Source: Anolis sagrei
Lineage: Eukaryota; Chordata; Lepidosauria; Squamata; Anolidae
DNA: 64,000 nucleotides
Reading direction: 5' to 3'
NCBI RefSeq assembly: GCF_037176765.1
Contig: NC_090023.1
Coordinates: 141,251,366-141,315,365 of the forward strand
The notes below the pieces were generated by a model. The model was not told where the DNA came from, made no database searches, and saw only the letters and a list, made by a program, of their open reading frames with translations. The position numbers were made by a program, and so were the translations under genes. Of this stretch, positions 22,971 to 33,171 are shown one piece after another; the stretch's first letter is position 1, and each line of letters opens with the position of its first letter.

Positions 22971-25900
22971 ATACACAAATATATACACACACAAAACACA
23001 TATACACAGACTGGGCCACAGCAACATGTGGCAGGGGATGGCTAGTTTCTTATAAATAGGACTACAAAATTCCTAACTCAGGCATCACTGGGTGCTTAAG
23101 CAACTTATGAATAAAGTAATAAATGGGATCAACTAATATTAAACATGCAATACACCCCAGGAAGTATCACTGAACATTATTAAAAATTACAATGTTTGTC
23201 ACCCACCAATCTGTCCCTTACTCCTCACCCCCACAGATACCACTCCGATCCAGAGAACCAACATAGCAAAAGGCCATTTTCCTTGAAACTGCAGAGCAAG
23301 AAGCGACTTTTTAAAAATCGCAAACTTACAAGCACTTTCATTATTAAAATGGTTGTATGTTATGTAGTGATACACACTGGAATAAAGGTGAGTATGGATT
23401 ATTTTGTTGGTGTAGACAGTCCTTAGAATTTGCAATACTGGTGAATTCATTAGAAACAAGTCTATAATGTGGTGGAAAGTAGTGGGGATGGGATAATTTT
23501 TACTAAATCCAGGCTTCTTCTTTCCATTTCTTTTTCTGTGCCTCATTTTTCTGTATTTAGCCTGTGTTTGTTCCCATTCTTCTCTCTTTCCCAGAGCAGT
23601 ATATGTGGCCTTTCCTTCATACCACACAAACACACACACACACAAAACCTTTTCAAATCACAAAGAGATCTTATTTTAAACAAATGATGACATCTGTGTT
23701 TTCTACCATGTCCAAGAAACTAGTCATTTCCTTTCTGAAACAATAGGCATTTCCTACTTCTCTGATTAACTCTGCCTTGTGTGTGGGAAAAGATATTTGG
23801 GTAACCAAACACCACTGGCAATGCTGCTCTGACAAGTAAAAAAGGGAGCTCTTTGATTCTTCACAACACCAGCCTAGCAGCTTTAACTAGCAGATGTTAG
23901 CTTCTTTCTACATTATATGCCCACTATACCCAAGCACCTATGGTGCACACACCTTGCTTATATAGATGAATACTCATCTTGGGTAAATGCACTGTGTTTA
24001 GTAAAGTAATGGTCAATACATTAACTAGGACAGCGGTTCCCAGACTTTTTTGGTCATGGAACCCTTCAGAAGAGATTTATTTTCAACAGATCTCTAACTC
24101 TATTCCTGATTAAGGTTCTTCAGCTTCCTGTCATAGCTTCATAATCCCATGATCTCCTAAAGGCTACATCTTACACTGTTATTGGTTCCCACATGGACCA
24201 AAAGGAAGGGATAATGGTCTCTTGGCTTGACAAGTCTTGCCAGCCTCTCTGTTACATCTTGGATTCTTGAGTTATGCTGTCAAGTCCTCAGCAGGAGATC
24301 CCCTATCATCATAACACATCTTCTTTGAGGTTTGGCAGAAGCCATTCCATGTGCTGACTCTTCCAGGGGCACCTACACATTCCCTAAGGACAAGTTTTGA
24401 TTCATTTCTTGTTCTGCATAATCACTGATGCTGGATATAACTTCAATTTGATTCTGTAGCTCCAAACTTACAAAATGATCCTATTAGTTCTATGGGTAAT
24501 ATTCCTCCAAGTATCTACACCCTGTGCTTGTGGCATTACGTTCTCCTCAAAGAGAGCCCCTGCGTGATTCCCCTGCAAACAGTGTGTTCTGCTGTGTCCA
24601 AGGCAACCTCTTCTTCCTTAATATGTTGAAGTGTGGATACATGGGCCTCAAGGCATTGGACTGTCTCTTCCAAGATGGCCACTAACCTACACTTGCTGCA
24701 ATAATAGTTATCAACATCCTCAGGCAAAAACACAGACATTCCACAAGTGTTGCAGATGATTCCTTGAGCGCCATCCATTTTAGCAGAATTAAACTAGAAA
24801 ATTAAGTAGATAATGGAACAGAAATCTAGGCCTCCCCCTCAAAGTCTCCCACCAAACATCCACGCAAACATCTATTTGTCTCACTAGTTCATTTTGTCTG
24901 TGTGCCTTGCGCCTGTATGTCTCACTTGAGGAACTGGTGGTATAGCTATCTAGAGCAGTGGTTCTCAACCTGTGGGTCCCCAGTATTTTGGCCTACAATT
25001 CCCAGAAATCCCAGCCAGTTTATCAGCTATTAGGACTTCTGGGGATTGGAGGTTAAAACATCTAGGCACCCAGAGGTTGAGAATCACTGATCCAAAGAGC
25101 TAGTGGCAATTAGCTCATGTGGGAAGGAAGTTTATTAATTCTCACAGCTTCTCTGCTTACCACTTCAGAGATGTTAATTTTCTGACCACACTACAGCAAA
25201 AAACAGTGTCAGTTAACACTGCTGTTTGCGGACAATACAAATTGAAAAATTATCCATAGAACCATGCTCAATATTAGAACCTGAAAACCAAGATTGCATG
25301 CCTGGGTTGGCTAACTGATTCTATGATTCTATAAATAAATAATCTAAACTTCTCACTTGCCATAGAATTCTTGTCATAGCTTTCCAAGAAGAATGCCATG
25401 CTAATTTCAAAGGAACCATTCAGGTTATGCTTTTTGTTTAGTGAGCTGTGTGAAAAGAATTAGCTGGTTAGATTTATAATTAAATTCAGGAGAAGTTTGG
25501 GTGATAGTATGATAGCTGGTACTGAGGCCTCATGGTGCTACACTGTTTCCCCAATGGTGGTTGTGAATAAGGGAGGGGAGCATGTGGCTTAGAAGGTAGT
25601 GTGTTGTTGGCTTAGAAGGAAGGATAGAAAGAAGGGGGGAAATACGAGGAATGTTGTAAGTTTGTGAGGAGCCAGGGTGTGGGGTACCGTCTCCCCCCTT
25701 CAGTGTTATGTGTTTCCCAAACCCTTGTTTATCACTTCTCAATAAAGAACTACATTTTTTTCACTGTTAGTTTGTCCGGAGCATGTGGGTTACCGTCTCC
25801 CCCCTTCAGTCTTATGTGTTACTCAAACCCTTGTTTATCACTTCTCAATAAAGAACTAAAATCCGTTCAGTGTTATCCCTGTGTGTTCACTGGTATACTT

Positions 25901-27433
25901 CCGCAGACTCTGTGGCGGTTTCTGTGTCCCGCGTCTGCTACTTTACTTCACTGGTATCCTTCTGCCCCTCCGTTCCGCAAACAACGTTTCCGAAGCGACG
26001 CTCCGGAAATAGTGTAGCGCCATGAGGCCTCAATACCAGCTATCATACTATCACCGAAACTTGTCTGATCAGCATAATTGTTCCCTCTTGACAGCTATTC
26101 TTCCCACAATTCTGTGATTTGTCTATGCATGGTAAGCAAGATAACTGGAATTAAAGAACACTGTGTTGTTCCAGATCATGGGATCTTCCTCTATTGCTCC
26201 ACAGAAATTCAGCATTCAGAAGAGATAGTCTTAATCCAACATTAGGATTGATCTAAACTGTAATTCTTAAACTCTGCCTTCAGTTCTTTAATGCCCCTTA
26301 ACTCCAAATCATGCCAGTGAAACCCCTTACAGTTGCCATAAATTGGAAACAATTTGATGCAACAATAGCAACAACTTTGAAATTCAGTGTGAAATTCATG
26401 GTGTTACCATAAATCAACAGGTCACTTTTATGCATGCCCGAACACACAAACAAACACAAAAACATAAGGTTAAAAAAACCCAAATGCTACCACAAGTGAT
26501 CTACTGGGTTGCTATGAGTGGGGGAAAACCCTAATAATCAAAGTTTCATATCTCTCTGACCTCTACTCCCAATCTGCTTCCAGATTAAGAATGGAGAATA
26601 TACATTCTCTCACATTTTGGCACCATATCTGGCAGACAATCACTCCTAATTGAAAGACACAATTAAGTCCAAAGGATTTCTGAGCTTCTGTTAAATTTCC
26701 GCTGGAGACCTTATTCCAGACTGTGAGGAAGAGGAGGTTGCAATAAGAAGGCTATAGTCGCACTGACCTGTGGAAACACTAGGTGTGGGCTAATTATGTA
26801 ATAAATGTTTCCTCTTAGACTTGTTGAGGGAAATTTATTTATGAGTGTAAGAGGACAGGTTTCTTCAAATTCTAATTGAGAACAAAAATGTGTCTTTGTT
26901 ACGAGAAGTTTCGCTGTAAATTAGAAATATGAATCCAACAGACCTAGATTGTACTATCTTGGTCTGATAAATCTAGAAAGTGCCACTATTGCGACAGATT
27001 AGAATCTCGACCAAGAAAGCTTTTTAGTCATTACCAAATAACTTGGATGCCTTAGGATTCAAAATGGTTTAATCACAAAATTAGTGTCCAAAATGCACAA
27101 AAACTTCAATGCCCTGAAGTTCAAGTCACAGTGAAAACAATTACGTCTCTGTTCCATTGTCAATTTGCAAACATGCTGTAACACCCAACATTGCTTCGAT
27201 ATCACAGATATTGTCTGAAATCCTGTCTTGTTTCTACCATAGTCCGACCTTGCTAACAAAACCATCACAGATCTTCAAGAGCAGCTCTGAAATCTATGAA
27301 ATATTTCTGTATGTTTTGGGTACTTACCTTTTTTCCAGGGAACACTGATTGTGAATGACTGTCGGCAGTTGAACATCATGGATCGTCTAAACATCTGTCT
27401 GTTGGAAGAGGACTCTTGCGAATTAAGGTTCAT
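16086..27433 (-). CDS. Unnamed five-exon gene with coiled coil, C8orf58-like
   Basis: Coding exons on the minus strand are 27433-27328, 21389-20644, 20224-20063, 18750-18584 and 16101-16086. All have GT/AG borders and matching phases (1,0,0,2), giving about 398 residues. The ATG at 27433 is the first after an in-frame TGA. Residues 1-35 are basic (MFRRSMMF). Residues 36-284 are a long, probably disordered Ser/Glu-rich exon with a serine cluster RRDSSCDSGVLSASSSP near 144-160. Residues 285-338 start GSGLGYLEHICQLIEKIG and form a heptad-like coiled coil. Residues 339-393 hold CSCGAASVLLSSYREMKN. From memory, GLxYLEHxCxxxE resembles human C8orf58, a protein of unknown function. No signal peptide, membrane segment or catalytic motif is seen. 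A different last-exon acceptor two bases on would give a longer tail (RGSCLTCEDYDAKTCKALL). The gene is convergent with BLOC1S2. Gene structure is fairly sure, the family link tentative. Confidence 0.78.
16320..16795. mobile_element. Foldback element interrupted by an L2 LINE end
   Basis: Left arm GGGCCCTTCTACAGAGCCCT to about 16372. Right arm from about 16713 to CAGGGCTGTGTGGAAGGACCC-type sequence at 16795. Between them (16373-16712, minus strand) lies an L2-type 3' end with a (TTTA)n tail, ATATACCGCAGTTCTCAGCC, and the C-terminal coding phrase LLIFRRKLKTWLFKKAFEQ. The L2 insertion is younger than the foldback copy. Confidence 0.7.
16848..17145 (+). repeat. SINE-like repeat split by a foldback element
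   Basis: The GTGTGCCTTCAAGTCATTTC repeat family (as at 1414) runs from about 16848 to 16897 and resumes at about 17033. The foldback element between them runs from TACTACATTGCCATA to GGCAGTGTAGAAGGGCCCCC. Confidence 0.55.
17865..17972 (+). repeat. LINE 3' tail with (TAT)n microsatellite
   Basis: CTGCCCTGAGTCCTTCCGGG resembles the L2 3' end phrase at 63630. It is followed by AATAAAAATAAAG and a long TTA tract. It lies in intron 4 of the minus-strand gene. Confidence 0.5.
18362..18400. repeat. Perfect short hairpin
   Basis: AACTGCACTTAAAAACA (18362-18378) is exactly mirrored by TGTTTTTAAGTGCAGTT (18384-18400) around a five-base loop. It lies in intron 4 of the minus-strand gene. Confidence 0.8.
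19307..19580 (-). mobile_element. tRNA-headed SINE, type B
   Basis: Minus-strand copy: tail at the left (CTGACATTAAGTCCAGTCGT), body CTCCAAGGTCATATGGCTGA, and a decayed head near GGATTTGAACC at about 19559-19569. It lies in intron 3 of the minus-strand gene. Confidence 0.75.
22140..22540 (+). repeat. Pyrimidine-rich tract
   Basis: Mostly CTTT/CCTT runs on the plus strand, ending in (CCTT)n at 22510-22536, inside the composite Helitron. Long open frames here are low-complexity artefacts. Confidence 0.7.
22541..22900 (+). repeat. 129-bp tandem repeat, about 2.8 units
   Basis: TTTTGAGTAG recurs at 22551, 22680 and 22809, an exact 129-bp period. Since 129 is 43 codons, frames stay open on both strands through the array. 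Units are nearly identical. A (CA)n tract follows at 22935-22975. Confidence 0.85.
24030..24790 (-). mobile_element. CR1-type LINE ORF1 fragment
   Basis: On the minus strand, 24778-24536 reads an N-terminal zinc-ribbon-like start (MDGAQGIICNTCGMSVF, then YYCSKCRL) and a short coiled coil. Further down (about 24310-24190) is the decayed SGNH-esterase-like block (MIGDLLL, then DVTERLARLV, then LLVHVGTN), the usual order in CR1-family ORF1. Frames are broken; it is a LINE relic in intron 1 of the minus-strand gene. Confidence 0.65.
24955..25090. mobile_element. Foldback element, 'ggttctcaacc' type
   Basis: AGTGGTTCTCAACCTGTGGG mirrored by CCCAGAGGTTGAGAATCACT. More diverged than the copy at 985-1126. 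Confidence 0.7.
25492..26064. mobile_element. Unclassified element with ~60-bp terminal inverted repeats
   Basis: The left end AAGTTTGGGTGATAGTATGA and the right end TCATACTATCACCGAAACTT are inverted repeats that match over about 60 bp (25492-25551 against 26005-26064). Inside are two tandem copies of a ~105-bp unit containing ACCGTCTCCCCCCTTCAGT and CACTTCTCAATAAAGAACTA, each with an AATAAA signal, reminiscent of LTR sequence. No protein domain is seen. It is a fossil of unknown class. Confidence 0.6.
26070..27327. other. Intron 1 (proximal) of the minus-strand gene, nothing recognised
   Basis: AT-rich intronic sequence. I see no coding exon, no clear repeat end and no tandem array in it. 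Confidence 0.4.
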
Positions 27434-28069
27434 CCGTGAGATGTAGGAAAGCCTTATGAATCATGCTGCTAGAGGGAGTTTCTTGAGATAAAGTCCAGAC
27501 AGCAGTGGAAAAGCTTTTAAAATTCCCATCTATCATTCAGCTCCTAACGGCAATGGGAAAGAGAAGAAACTCACGGGTTTTGTCTTCCCATCCAAGCTGC
27601 AAAGCAATGGAGGCAGGTATCATGGCTCACAAAGCTGAAAGCTTTTTACAGAAGCCATTGCTACCAGAGAGCTGTTCTTCTGCGGACTGCAGGACTGCAA
27701 CTAGGCAGGCAGGCAGGCAACTGTGACTTTAAAAGGGAGAAGCCCTCTGGAATGCATTTCCCTGAGCTGAAAAGTCAAGATGACTGGAGGGGTTTCGACT
27801 ACCTTAGCTCCTTGCAGAGAAAATAAGATGCCAATGTGCTTGCATAATATTACGTTCTGTCTTTTAGATTTACATAGGGAGAGGGCAGAATTGAGTTTTT
27901 CCCTTTCTTTCCAGCTTTCCTGTTTTTGATTCCTGTTTTCAATGTATGATTCTACTATCCATGAAAGAAATGAAGAGTAGGAAGCTGCAACCTTTACACC
28001 ATTATCCTATATATGTCTACTGAAATCAGAAGTAAGTCCTGTTAACTTCATTGGACTTAGACTCAGGGC

Positions 28070-28215
28070 CCTTCCACACAGTCATATAACCCAGAATATC
28101 AAGGCAAAAATCCCACAATATCTGCTTTGAACTGGGATATCTGTCCACACTGCCATATATTCCACTTCAAAGCAGATAATATGGGATTTTATTCAGCTGT
28201 GTAGAAGGGACCTCA
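28070..28215. mobile_element. Foldback element, 'gggcccttccacacag' type
   Basis: GGGCCCTTCCACACAGTCAT mirrored by CAGCTGTGTAGAAGGGACC, with ATCCCACAATATCTGC and GATAATATGGGATTTT internally. Confidence 0.75.
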
Positions 28216-28219
28216 GACA

Positions 28220-29995
28220 AGTAGTTAGACTGAAACTTTATTTAGTGAAACCTCTACCCTCCAATATATTAGTTTATAAAAGAGATTCACTGTGTCTTGT
28301 TAAATAAGATAAAACGATGTATATCACAGCTGTAAGATAAAATAATGTATATAGAGCAATCCATCTATAACTGTTGATAGATCCTTTCCTGTCTGTGCTC
28401 AATAACAAGAAGGAAATGCTAAGGACTTCCTGTCCATCCTCTTTTCTTCTGAATCCAGATTTGAATGGAGATAGCTAGAGCTGATGGTGGGAATCCAGAG
28501 GTGTGAAATGTGTTATTGAGCAATTTAGGGCAGTTTGCAGATAGCAAGATCTGGAATGTGAAAACTGAGTCCGTTCCTGGCGAGACTTAAAGCTATTCGA
28601 TCCAGCCAGAAAGGATGACAGCCAGTAGTAAGCCACTCAAAGAAGTTGGCATACATTGTACAAATAAAACGCACTTTTTATACAGTTCAGTCATTTGTTT
28701 TTCGCGTGCAAGCCCAGCTAGGACTGGTTTTACGCTGATTGATGGAGCCAGCTCTGACTTCACAAGCAGCTGGGAGGATTCCCTCCACATGAAGGGGCTG
28801 TGGTACCCAGCAGCCAATCAGGGAGCTTTCCCTGCAGATTTCAGCTCTCCTATGGCAGGCAGGTGGTTGGAAGGTCAGCCAAAAGAAAAAAAGGAGACTA
28901 TAGTTTTATGAATGAATTACACGGTCTCAACCTTGAGACTAACAAAGCAGGGCCATCAGGTCTCTGAAGATTATTGTTTTGGTGATTGCCTCATGAAAGT
29001 CCCATCAGATGGGTCTGGCGCCCATGGCACCTGTGTCCATTGTTGACCTTACAAACATGCTGTCCAGAGTGACGGGGTTAAGAAATCTGTTCCTGGAAAA
29101 TGGGAAATGGCATTCAGGAAAACCAGTGGCGGGATCTTCTAGTCTCCAGGAAGGGTGCCAGGTGATTATGAGTCCTTTATGTCCACATGGCCACATAAAA
29201 GAAAGTTAGCCCAATTCAGGGTCTGGTTATCCTCCGTGCAGTCAGTTGGAATTGAAAGAATTGATAGAGATGGGTTGATTTCAAAGATGATAGGTGCTTG
29301 AGTCCTTTGTTAAGGTGAAGACTAGGAAGACACAAGGGGAATGTGTATGCATAAATGGTCAGGGAGTGTCAGTGAATGGTCACCAAGGTCGTGGCAGTGG
29401 CTTCACAGCTTCAAAGATATTTTGTAAACTCATAAAACATAAAATATTAAAACACACACATACGGGATCCCAGCATCACCTAATCAATGAATACTGGGGG
29501 CATCTGGTTCCAGATGCCAGGGTTTGTAGGATATGGAAGTTGACCCAGCGTTGTGGCATACAAAGGGGGCAATGGAAATAGAGAAAGAATTAAAGCCCTG
29601 CTTTGGACTGAGGGGCTGCACGGTAACTGGGACAGGCTTTGAAAGTTAAAAGGAAAGCAAAAAAGAATCAATAAAGGCTACATTGAAGCAAGTGTGAGGG
29701 CAAAGAGACACCAGGGTGTCCGTTTATTAAAGAGATTATTTTGTAATTCATAAAAGGGGATTTGGAGACAATATATCCTCTGTAGCTGACAGCTGCTGCA
29801 AGTCTTCCTCCGGCAAGCTATCGGGACTCTGGGCTCCTAGTCAGCGGTTTGAATCTCCCACTATAGTGGGGTGGGGGGTGTCTTGGCTTGACATCAAATG
29901 GATATTCTGAAGTTAAAAGTGGGACTCCGAAGCATTCAAGATTCCAGTCAATCAAAATCAATTTGACAATAAATGGAGAGGGATACTAGACAGTG
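28220..29995. other. Intergenic stretch between the minus-strand gene and HELLS
   Basis: No gene recognised. Several short open frames lack known domains or splice context. The stretch 29700-29990 has AT-rich and GC-rich patches and may be old mobile DNA, but I see no clear ends. Confidence 0.4.
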
Positions 29996-30019
29996 TGTAT
30001 GTATGTATGAGTGTGTTTC

Positions 30020-30155
30020 TCCAGGCATGTAGCTCCAAGTTAAAATTACAACACAGTATCATAGAAATGGAGAGGGATACTAGATATGACATGTTGTATC
30101 CCTCTCCATTTCTTTGCTACTGTGTTGTAATTTTAACTGGAGCTACATGCCTGGA
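30020..30155. repeat. Large hairpin, ~60-bp stem
   Basis: The left arm 30020-30080 (TCCAGGCATGTAGCTCC to GGAGAGGGATAC) is mirrored by 30096-30155 with only about three differences around a 15-base loop. The first 20 bases beyond the loop side (AAATGGAGAGGGATACTAGA) also occur upstream at 29971-29990. No known element matches. Confidence 0.8.
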
Positions 30156-30509
30156 AATTATGGAGTGGCATCAAAACTCAAATCTATATACAGTTATTTA
30201 TGCATACACATATTGCAGTCCTGATGAGGTCGACTGTGGTTATTAAGAGTCCTGCCCAGCAAGCATTATGGTAAACCAGATTTTCCCAATTGAAAGCACA
30301 CTCAAGAAGGTTGAAAGCAGCAACAGAGGTTTATTCGCAATCCAGCCATGTGTAAAACTAATGCCAAAAATACATGCATAACATTAATAAAGAGAGACAA
30401 GATTTTATACAGTTGACAGCTATTCAAATTTCTTGCTCCCTTTCCTTATTTCCCAGGAGGAGAGCTGGTTTGGATCCTCACCCCTTTGGAATTCCTGTTT
30501 CCACACTCA

Positions 30510-30572
30510 GCTAACGTGGGATTTTCTGCCTTGATATTCTGGGATATAGAGCTGTGTGGAGGAGCCCTTATT
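30510..30572. mobile_element. Foldback element, right half only
   Basis: ACGTGGGATTTTCTGCCTTG to GCTGTGTGGAGGAGCCC matches the right arm of the 'gggcccttcc' family. Another half copy lies at about 31070-31130. Confidence 0.6.
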
Positions 30573-30679
30573 GGATTGTATAAAGTATCACTGAAGATGG
30601 AAATGGAACCAGAATTGATGAAGGAATGTGTGATTAAGTGGGCTCAAAAATCAGACACACTAAAGAATTAGAAAAAACA

Positions 30680-30900
30680 AAAAATGTGGACTATTGACTT
30701 AAAGAAAATCTATGACCTTGTGAAAACAAGGATTGGTGAGAAAGCTTCAGTGGAGACCCCTTTTCCCCATGATAACTCTTTCAGGAGTGAATTTCCCTTC
30801 TGGGATGGATTTATCTCATTTACTCTTGTCTCATCCACATTTGTATCTATAAGTCATTTGTAAATCAGACATTTGTAACTTGGGGACTGTCTAGTTTTAT
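30680..30900. mobile_element. Decayed DNA-transposon-like repeat, first of two copies
   Basis: Shares GAAAACAAGGATTGGTGA-like sequence, AGCTTCAGTGGAGAC, TTTTCCCCA and GGAGTGAATTTCCCTTC, and the end TGTAACTTGGGGACTG, with 61500-61700. The GGGGACTG end resembles termini of short lizard DNA elements. Confidence 0.5.
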
Positions 30901-31171
30901 TAGGTAACCTAACCCTACAACCTGTAAAAGTGTGTGCAAGCCACCAAGCTCTTTAGATTTCTTAAGCAGGCAAGTTGCTGCAAAAAGCAGAGGAAGGGAG
31001 ATAAATGGGATAGACTTTATGTTCAATGTTATTTATATTAATATCATTACTATGTTTATGTTTATTCAAAACAGTTATTGTGGATTATCTGCCTTGATAT
31101 TATGGGTTATATGGCTGTGTGAAGGACCCGTAGAGCTTATCAGGAGATGTGTAGGAATTAGGTTTCATTAA

Positions 31172-31455
31172 GGGCCCTTCCACACAGTCATTTAAGCCAT
31201 TATATCAACGCAGATAATCCACAATATCTGTTTTGAAATGGATTATCTGAGTCCATACTGCCAGATAATCCAGTTCAGTGTGTACTTTATTCAGCTGTGC
31301 GGAAGGAGCCTTTGGGCCCTTCCGGACAGGCTCTATATTTCAGATTTTCTGCTTTAAACTGGATTATATGAGTTCACACTGCCAGATAATCTGGAACAAA
31401 CAGATAATCTAGCATCAGATCCTGGAATATAGGTCCTCTTTGGAAAGGCCCTGAG
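31172..31455. mobile_element. Two adjacent foldback elements, 'gggcccttcc' type
   Basis: The first copy is 31172-31313 (GGGCCCTTCCACACAGTCAT to GCTGTGCGGAAGGAGCC). The second starts at once at 31314 (GGGCCCTTCCGGACAGGC) and ends near 31455 (GGAAAGGCCCTGAG). They are head to tail and diverged from each other. Confidence 0.7.
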
Positions 31456-31499
31456 TCCACATTGACATATAATCAGTTTCCAGACCTACAAGCTACTCT

Positions 31500-32200
31500 A
31501 AACACCTTCACAGAAGCATACGAGAAGTAATTGCATACGAGCCTGTAATTGAGCATCGAGAAAACCAAAGTGCTCTTCCAGCAGGCAGAAGCCAATCTGA
31601 ATGGAATGCCAAAAATACAGCTTATTCATGTAACATTAGAAAATGTTGACCATTTCAGCTACCTTGGCAGCCACCTCTCCACAAAAGTCAACATTGACAC
31701 CGAAATACAACACCACCTAAGCTCTGCGAGTACAGCATTCTTTCAAATGAAGCAGAGAGTGTTTGAGGACAGGAAAATCCGTAGGGATACCAAGCTATTG
31801 TCCTCCCAACCCTGCTATATGCCTGTGAGACGTGGACTGTCTACAAACGTCAAATGCAACTCCTGGAACGATTCCATCAGCGCTGCCTTCAGAAAATCCT
31901 GCAAATCTCTTGGAAAGACAAGCTGACAAATGTCAGTGTGCTGGAAGGAGCAAAGAAAAACAGCACTGAAGCGATGGTCCTCCGTCATCAACTCCACTGG
32001 ACTGGCAACCTTGTCCAGATGCCCGAACACCATCTCCCAAAGCAGTTGCTCTACTCCGAATTCAAGAATGGAAAACGGAATGTTGGAGGACAGGAAAAGA
32101 GATTTAAAGATGGACTCAAAGCCAACCTTAAAAACTCTGGCATAGACACTGAGAACTGGGAAGCCCTGTATGAAAGCCGAGTCTGGAAGTACTGAGCCTT
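31500..32200 (+). mobile_element. LINE reverse-transcriptase C-terminal fragment
   Basis: Two overlapping plus-strand frames read FSYLGSHLSTKVNIDTEIQ, then LLERFHQRCLQKILQISWKD and LRHQLHWTGNLVQMP, the C-terminal region of a non-LTR polyprotein. The frame changes between them, so this is a dead, 5'-truncated copy. Clade not assigned. Confidence 0.65.
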
Positions 32201-32292
32201 ACGCTCTTTCCACTTTGCTCCTTTGGGAGCAATGTTTGCGGAACGCAGAACGGAACACAGATATAGAAGGAATGTAAGCATTCTTTAATGGT

Positions 32293-32808
32293 AAAACCCT
32301 AAGCCTTACCCTAACCCAGGGGTCCTCAAACTTTTTCAACAGAGGGCCAGGTCACAGTCCCTCAAACTGTTGGAGGGCCGCATTATAATTTGAAAAAAAA
32401 ATATGAATGAATTGCTATGTACACTGCACATATCTTATTTGTAGTTAAAAACCACTTAAAAACAATACAATAATTAAAATGAAGAACAATTTTAACAAAT
32501 ATAAACTTATTCGTATTTCAATGAGAAGTGTGGGCCTGCTTTTGGCTGATGAGATAGGATTGTTGTTGTTGTGTGCTTTCAAGTTGTTTCAGACTTAGAT
32601 TGACCCAGACCAAGGGCCAGGTAAATGACCTTGGAGGGCCGTATCCAGCCCCTGGGCCTTAGTTTGAGAACCCCTGCCCTAACCCTTAACCTTAATCCTA
32701 ACCCAAACCCTAAACCTTATCCTAAGCCTAATCCCAAATCCTATCCCTAATACTACCCCAAACCCTAAACCTTACCCTAAACCTTATCCTAACCCTCCCC
32801 TCCTTTCT
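32293..32808. repeat. Degenerate telomere-like (CCCTAA)n array split by an insertion
   Basis: ACCCTAAGCCTTACCCTAACC (about 32295-32316) and the longer stretch 32677-32808 are variants of the vertebrate telomeric unit on the C-rich strand (CCCTAACCCTTAACC, then ACCCTAAACCTTATCC). They are separated by the element at 32317-32676. It is interstitial and well diverged, so it is not a live telomere. Confidence 0.8.
32317..32676. mobile_element. hAT-type non-autonomous element with 8-bp target duplication
   Basis: The ends CAGGGGTCCTCAAACT and AGTTTGAGAACCCCTG are inverted repeats. CCCTAACC flanks both sides (32309-32316 and 32677-32684), an 8-bp target duplication typical of hAT transposons. A piece of the 1414-type repeat lies within at about 32565-32610. 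No transposase frame. Confidence 0.85.
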
Positions 32809-33171
32809 ATCCCACCAAATTGAAGTATATTCCTGCCCTCCTCAGTGTGCTGCTCTCCCCTTCCTTTATTCACAGCCGCCGTTGTGGAATGTGCGTAATG
32901 CTCGGCACTTCCGGACCCACCTATCACACTATTACCCCCTGGCCCTTGAGCACTCAGGCTGGAGGTCAGCTGTGACCAGCAGTGCTGTAGAATTTGAAGA
33001 GGAGGGTGAAAGAGAGAAAGGTGCCAAGAAGAAGGCACGTCAAGCCAAGCAGGACTGAGACGCCTTCCACCTGGAAAGCAATGCCCTCACTGTGGGAGAA
33101 CATGCGGATCAAGAATAGGGCTCCACGGCCACCTAGTATCCCTCGCCAAGACACATCACTTGGAGGACCAT

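Larger units (their letters stand above)
21823..23045 (+). mobile_element. Non-autonomous Helitron, composite
   Basis: The left end is TCTATATAAATAAAAATG preceded by A. The right end is a hairpin GCCACAGCAACATGTGGC, then CAGGGGATGG and CTAG followed by T. TC at the 5' end, CTAG at the 3' end, a 3' hairpin and insertion between A and T are the Helitron signature. Inside lies at least one oppositely oriented terminus (CTAGCTGTGCCCTGCCACGC at about 22065), a (TA)n tract at 22018-22062, pyrimidine-rich DNA and a 129-bp tandem array. No Rep/helicase frame. It lies in intron 1 of the minus-strand gene. Confidence 0.75.

Noticed and set aside
22603-23059. Overlapping ~140-residue frames on both strands
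   Set aside because: Produced by a 129-bp (43-codon) tandem repeat plus a CA tract; no domain or splice context.
24536-24778. Small zinc-binding protein gene on the minus strand
   Set aside because: The cysteine pattern and following blocks match CR1-type LINE ORF1 and the frame decays downstream.
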